A stretch of 64,000 nucleotides of DNA from Bacteroidota bacterium (GTDB taxonomy: Bacteria; Bacteroidota; Ignavibacteria; Kryptoniales; JAKASW01): assembly GCA_021812985.1 (NCBI GenBank), contig JAKAMG010000003.1:62001-126000 (forward strand), in the 5' to 3' direction. This document shows, piece after piece, positions 60,005-64,000 of this stretch. Position numbers and translations under genes: made by a program. The notes beneath the pieces are model-generated. The model was not told where the DNA came from and ran no database searches. It saw only the letters and a list, made by a program, of their open reading frames with translations. Each line of letters begins with the position of its first letter. The stretch's first letter is position 1.

Positions 60005-61984
60005 TTGAGCAGGGATCGTAGGACTGGCGGCAAAGCGGCTCAACCCGGCCACGGAGAAGGAGTGGCGGTCCTTCCGAAGCCTTTCGAAAAGACTGATTAT
60101 ATTGTTGGAGCGATACTCACCGGCCTTTCGCTCCTAATTTATTCGTTCACGATGTCCAGAAGCATTCCCTACATTGACGGAGGGGAGCTCACGACCGTGC
60201 TCTGGACTCTCGGGATAGCGCATCCGACAGGTTACCCGCTTTTCACGCTCATCGGTTACCTATTCGTTCACATTCCCATCTTTCCTGAGGTCGCGCTGCG
60301 GGCGAACTTCTTTGCCGCTCTCTGCACCGCGCTCGCGACAGGCACGTTTTATTTTGCCTTCTTCAAAGGGCTTCAGGTCCTACGAGACCCCGCTAACGGA
60401 AATAGCAAGAATGGAAAGTCGGCAAAGCATGCCGACACGCAGGAGGTTGCAAACGGATCTGCCACGCTGCAAAGGATGAGCTCGGCGGCAGCGGTCCTCG
60501 TTCTCGCATTCTCCATCACATTCTGGGACCAGAGCACATCGGTGGAGGTATACCCGCTCCAGCTCCTTCTCTTCGGACTTATCCTCCTCGCATGGCTGTC
60601 TTTCCACGAAAATCCGGGGAATCGATCTGCCGCCCTGGCGGGACTGGCGCTAGGGCTCGGCTTTGCCAATCACATGACTACCGTCCTTACGCTCCCCGCT
60701 CTTCTATTCCTTTTCGTCTCTGCGCGTAAAAGGAGGCGAGTCAGTATAAGGACGCTGCTTTACATTTTTGGCGGAGGACTCGCCGCTTCCCTGCTCTACC
60801 TTTATCTTCCGATCCGAGCTGCTGAGAACCCACTGATGAATTGGGGAGACCCGTACAATCTTAAGCGTTTCATATGGCATGTCACGGGAAAGCAGTTCAG
60901 CACATGGATGTTCAGCTCCTTCGATGTCTTTCAGCATCAGATGGAAATTTTCTTCACATCACTCCCCGGCGAATTCCGCATATCACTTGTCGTCGTCTTG
61001 ACGGGAATCATCGTCTCTTTTGTCTCGCGGAGGAGACTCTTCTGGTTCGGACTTCTTCTGATCGCCGGCGATCTCGCGTACGCCGCGAACTACAACATCC
61101 ACGACATCTCAAGCTACTTCCTACTGGCTTACATTTCGCTGGCCATGTTTGCCGCCGAGGGTTTCAGTTACCTGTCGGAGAGAATAATGAGGATTAAGCC
61201 GCGGGTCGCCCTTGCAGCGGGACTTCTCATTATCTTCCCTGCCATATCAGCGGCCGCGAATTTCGACGGCGCCAACGAAAGCGACGACTACGCCGTCGAG
61301 ATGTACACGAACGATATACTCAGGAGCCTTCCTCGGAATGCGGTTGTCCTCTCATACCAATGGGATGACTTCGTCTCAGCTTCGATATACTATCAAAACG
61401 TGGATAGGATAAGACCGGACATAACCATAATAGACAAGGAACTTCTGAGGCGGTCATGGTACACCAGAGACGTACATGAGCGTGATTCCTTCCTTTTCCC
61501 AAAGACCGATCCGATCTATGCCGCGTACCAGGATAATCTTCGACTGTTTGAAAACGATCTCCCCTATGATCCCGCCAGCATAGAGAACACGTACACAGAA
61601 TTCATCCGGGAAATAATTTCGGGTGCGATGCTATCAGGACGCGAAGTGTTCGTCGGACCTGAAATCGAGACCAGATACCTGTACCGTTACAATCGGGTAC
61701 CGTATGGCCTCCTGATGGAACTGACCACTGACACGAGTTACGTCCCCTGCGGAAGCGACGGCCTGGGAGGATTCAAGGCGGCCAAGAGAGTCTCCAACGA
61801 TTACTCCCGACAGATTTTGGGCTTCTACACGCAGATGTTCCTCGCACGCGCTCAGTACGAGTACTCGAACAAACATCTCCACAGAACGCTCTCCTGGATA
61901 GACAAATCGCTCGAAGTGGACCCTGCGCTTCAGACCGCTCAGACGGCAAGGATTCAGGTGCTCAAAGAGCTTGGTGGGAAGTGA
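60005..61984 (+). CDS. DUF2723 membrane protein
   Basis: 659 residues; a TTG start four bases after GAGG. About 10-12 membrane helices in the first 420 residues. The family opening SIPYIDGGELTTVLWTLGIAHPTGYPLF contains an acidic GGE and the AHPTGYPLF segment conserved across DUF2723. The C-terminal 240 residues are soluble, with tetratricopeptide-like helices at the end (SNKHLHRTLSWIDKSLEVDP). DUF2723 is related to GT39-like protein O-mannosyltransferases and may be a lipid-linked-sugar glycosyltransferase; function is inferred. Common in Bacteroidota/Chlorobiota. Confidence 0.88.
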   Translation: MSRDRRTGGKAAQPGHGEGVAVLPKPFEKTDYIVGAILTGLSLLIYSFTMSRSIPYIDGGELTTVLWTLGIAHPTGYPLFTLIGYLFVHIPIFPEVALRANFFAALCTALATGTFYFAFFKGLQVLRDPANGNSKNGKSAKHADTQEVANGSATLQRMSSAAAVLVLAFSITFWDQSTSVEVYPLQLLLFGLILLAWLSFHENPGNRSAALAGLALGLGFANHMTTVLTLPALLFLFVSARKRRRVSIRTLLYIFGGGLAASLLYLYLPIRAAENPLMNWGDPYNLKRFIWHVTGKQFSTWMFSSFDVFQHQMEIFFTSLPGEFRISLVVVLTGIIVSFVSRRRLFWFGLLLIAGDLAYAANYNIHDISSYFLLAYISLAMFAAEGFSYLSERIMRIKPRVALAAGLLIIFPAISAAANFDGANESDDYAVEMYTNDILRSLPRNAVVLSYQWDDFVSASIYYQNVDRIRPDITIIDKELLRRSWYTRDVHERDSFLFPKTDPIYAAYQDNLRLFENDLPYDPASIENTYTEFIREIISGAMLSGREVFVGPEIETRYLYRYNRVPYGLLMELTTDTSYVPCGSDGLGGFKAAKRVSNDYSRQILGFYTQMFLARAQYEYSNKHLHRTLSWIDKSLEVDPALQTAQTARIQVLKELGGK

Positions 61985-63087
61985 CGCTTAACCTGATCCT
62001 GATCGTCCTGGCGTCTTTATACGCGGTGGAGCTCAGCCTATATGCAGCCGCCGCCGCCCGGGCGAGAAGGCAGGGACTTGTCAATCGGTGGACTGGAGAA
62101 CAACCTAAGGTATCCGTGATTGTCGCGGCAAAGGATGAGGAACTCAACCTCCCGGCTTGCATCGAGTCTCTCGTTCGACTCGATTACCCGCATTCTCTTC
62201 TGGAAGTAATCATCGTAAACGACCAATCGATTGACGGAACTGCGGCGGTCATCGACACTTTCACGAAAAGATATGGCTTCGTCAGGAGAGTTGATGCCGT
62301 TGAAGACAGCGTCATGCGTGGAAAGGCAAATGCACTTTCCCAGGGAATCGAATCTGCGCGTGGGGAGTTAATCTTTTTGACTGACGCGGATTGTGCGGTT
62401 CCGGCGTCATGGATACGCGGGACGCTTAGGCATTTCGGCAAGAGGACAGGCGTGGTCGGCGGCGTCACGCTCATCTCCCGCACGACAGACAGTGTCAGCG
62501 GCATGCAGGCGCTTGACTGGGATATCCTCTTAACTGTCGCTGCGGGCGCGGCAACTCTGCGGAAACCTCTGGCATGTTTAGGCAATAACCTGGCCTTCAG
62601 GAAAGATGCTTACGATGACGTCGGTGGTTATAGAAAAATCAGGTTTAGCGTGACCGAAGACTACGCGCTCTTCAAGGCGATTGTATCATCAGGGCGTTGG
62701 GACTACGCCTATCCGATGGACTCCGAGACTTTGGTAGAGACCCTTCCAGTCGGGACGCTGGGAAAGGTTTTCCGCCAGAGGCGGCGCTGGGCCGTAGGCG
62801 GAAAAGACACCGGGGTATTCGGCATGCTAACACTCGTGCCCGGTTTCCTCTTCCACTGGGCCATCATAGCTTCCATTTTCTTCTCTCCAACAGCCTTGGC
62901 GGCTGCTTTCGCCTTCAAGCTTGTCGTAGACACACTCTTCGCCCTGCCGACGCTGAGGTTTTACGGAAAGATTGCTCACTTGAAATTTATCCTTTATTTT
63001 GAGATTTATTATCTGATTTATGTGGCAATCCTCCCCTTCTCTGTCTACCTCGGGAAGGGGATCACGTGGAAGGGAAGAAAATACTGA
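61981..63087 (+). CDS. GT2 glycosyltransferase with membrane anchors
   Basis: 368 residues with a GTG start overlapping the preceding stop. An N-terminal helix is followed by the GT-A core: VSVIVAAKDEELNLPACIESL, the IIVNDQSIDGT loop, LIFLTDADCAVP with the DxD, and the processive-type RQRRRWAVGG (QxxRW). Two or three C-terminal helices follow. The architecture matches membrane GT2 enzymes such as IcaA/HAS relatives that add sugars at the membrane, perhaps to lipids. Next to DUF2723 it may make the sugar donor lipid. Confidence 0.9.
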   Translation: MTLNLILIVLASLYAVELSLYAAAAARARRQGLVNRWTGEQPKVSVIVAAKDEELNLPACIESLVRLDYPHSLLEVIIVNDQSIDGTAAVIDTFTKRYGFVRRVDAVEDSVMRGKANALSQGIESARGELIFLTDADCAVPASWIRGTLRHFGKRTGVVGGVTLISRTTDSVSGMQALDWDILLTVAAGAATLRKPLACLGNNLAFRKDAYDDVGGYRKIRFSVTEDYALFKAIVSSGRWDYAYPMDSETLVETLPVGTLGKVFRQRRRWAVGGKDTGVFGMLTLVPGFLFHWAIIASIFFSPTALAAAFAFKLVVDTLFALPTLRFYGKIAHLKFILYFEIYYLIYVAILPFSVYLGKGITWKGRKY

Positions 63088-64000
63088 ATGTCCGAATACT
63101 GGCAGCGAGCTGAAGATGTGGAGGCATATCCGATGTCGTGGAGGGAGCTCAAGATTCCTCTCCACGCGGGTTTGTTTGTCCTCACCCTCTTCACCACTAC
63201 GCTTGCCGGCGTTCAGTGGATAGGCCTGGACCCACTTAACATACTTAATTTGCCGCTCGGAGTCTCTTACAGTGTGCCGCTTCTGTTCATACTTGGCTCA
63301 CATGAATTCGGACATTTCTTTTATTCGCTCAAGCACCGAGTGCGCGCGACACTTCCATATTTCATTCCATTTCCCTTCATCCCCGGGATGATAAACTTCG
63401 GAACTCTCGGTGCGGTCATACGCACAAAAACTCCCGTCCCGTCGCGCAGGGCCCTATTCGATATCGGGGTCTCCGGACCGATCGTCGGTTTCATCGCCAG
63501 CCTTGCCGTACTTGTTTACGGCTTCACTCACCTTCCTTCGCGTGAGTATCTGTTGCTTATCCATCCGAATTTTGATTTCGCAACCAATTCTGTACCAGTG
63601 GGAGACGGCACCCCATTCGCGTTCGGGAACACACTCCTTTTTAAGCTTCTCGAATTGATACTGACCAACCCGCGTACTGAGTTCATCCCGCCGATGTCGG
63701 AGATATATCACTATCCATTCCTCTGCACCGGCTGGTTCGGCCTCTTCGTTACTGCGATGAACCTCCTCCCTGTCGGGCAGCTGGACGGTGGTCACCTTAT
63801 CTACGCAATGTTTGGAAGAAAACACAAGCGGATCGCCCGTGTGGTATTCGGAGTGCTTATAGCTCTCGGAATAATGAGCCTCCTCCCCCTCATAAACATC
63901 AACATAACATTCGGCTGGCTGGGCTGGCTCTTCTGGGCGGCAATCCTTTTCTTCGTCGTCAAAATCGACCATCCACCAGTTGTAGACAACACGCCGTTGG
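63088..64000 (+). CDS. Site-2 protease (M50) family protein, 3' truncated by the window
   Basis: 304 residues are visible; the gene runs off the window end. HExxH is at 72-76 (SHEFGHFF) within the second helix, and the third motif LPVGQLDGGH supplies the third zinc ligand Asp. At least six hydrophobic segments are seen. There is no PDZ domain between the motifs, and the protein resembles the plant EGY/cyanobacterial S2P branch rather than RseP. It cleaves membrane-spanning substrates such as anti-sigma factors. The ATG overlaps the GT2 stop region without spacing. Confidence 0.92.
   Translation, partial: MSEYWQRAEDVEAYPMSWRELKIPLHAGLFVLTLFTTTLAGVQWIGLDPLNILNLPLGVSYSVPLLFILGSHEFGHFFYSLKHRVRATLPYFIPFPFIPGMINFGTLGAVIRTKTPVPSRRALFDIGVSGPIVGFIASLAVLVYGFTHLPSREYLLLIHPNFDFATNSVPVGDGTPFAFGNTLLFKLLELILTNPRTEFIPPMSEIYHYPFLCTGWFGLFVTAMNLLPVGQLDGGHLIYAMFGRKHKRIARVVFGVLIALGIMSLLPLININITFGWLGWLFWAAILFFVVKIDHPPVVDNTPL

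Overview
The window looks like a chromosomal segment of a Gram-negative bacterium from the Bacteroidota/Chlorobiota/Ignavibacteriota branch, and the lineage is inferred. Outer-envelope genes are present: a TolC-family protein, a family 9 heptosyltransferase-like enzyme, an HtrA-type PDZ protein, and a Wzx/Wzy/Wzz polysaccharide locus. A DUF2723 membrane protein of the kind common in that branch is also present. Many gene starts are preceded by a TTG-N20-TAnnTTtg motif, close to the Bacteroidota -33/-7 promoter. Good Shine-Dalgarno sequences precede many genes inside operons, which argues against class Bacteroidia itself. No rRNA, tRNA, CRISPR array, insertion sequence, integrase or phage gene was seen. 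Coding density is very high.

Layout. 1-375 is the tail of a PDZ protein, followed by a terminator. 512-9181 (minus) is a long gene string read from the right: xseA, xseB, dxs, a Gfo/Idh/MocA oxidoreductase, an S-adenosylmethionine hydroxide adenosyltransferase, ribD, ribE, an unknown gene and an exported peroxiredoxin, then a terminator and a DUF971 gene. 9381-13540 (plus) holds a GT9 glycosyltransferase, a DUF3108 protein, a CPBP membrane protease, a zinc-ribbon/B-box protein and cdsA. 13580-20126 (minus) holds larC-priA, a P1-family peptidase and plsY-gpsA. A lone SDR gene (plus) and a GH18 gene (minus) follow.

22461-29519 (minus) is a complete tripartite efflux operon: TetR, a HlyD-type adaptor lipoprotein, an ATPase, TolC, a second ATPase and two ABC-2 permeases. 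It looks like the YbhGFSR system, but the two YbhF-type ATPase halves are separate genes with tolC between them. The tetR promoter carries a 28-bp inverted repeat that is a good operator candidate.

29702-49059 (minus) is a surface-polysaccharide locus. It contains rmlB, a UDP-HexNAc dehydrogenase and wecB (together suggesting UDP-ManNAcA), rmlC-like and rmlD-like genes, an epimerase, Wzz, Wzx, Wzy, several glycosyltransferases, an initiating phosphoglycosyl transferase, a polyprenyl-phosphate glycosyltransferase, and a fusion of a GT2 domain to a phosphoglycosyl-transferase-like module that lacks its catalytic core. It starts from a clear promoter whose -10 region lies inside a 19-bp palindrome.

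49537-49728 (plus) is rpmB. 49767-55769 (minus) is an operon of pgsA, pgpA, cinA, thpR, recA, recX and an AI-2E-family transporter. 55927-64000 (plus) holds an M20 peptidase, glnE, the DUF2723 protein, a GT2 glycosyltransferase and a truncated site-2 protease.

No clearly undescribed multi-gene system stands out. The most unusual items are the GT2/catalytically gutted phosphoglycosyl-transferase fusion, the split YbhF-like pump, a coupled 53-residue membrane microprotein, and the uniform promoter grammar, in which several start codons sit at the expected transcription start (leaderless candidates).
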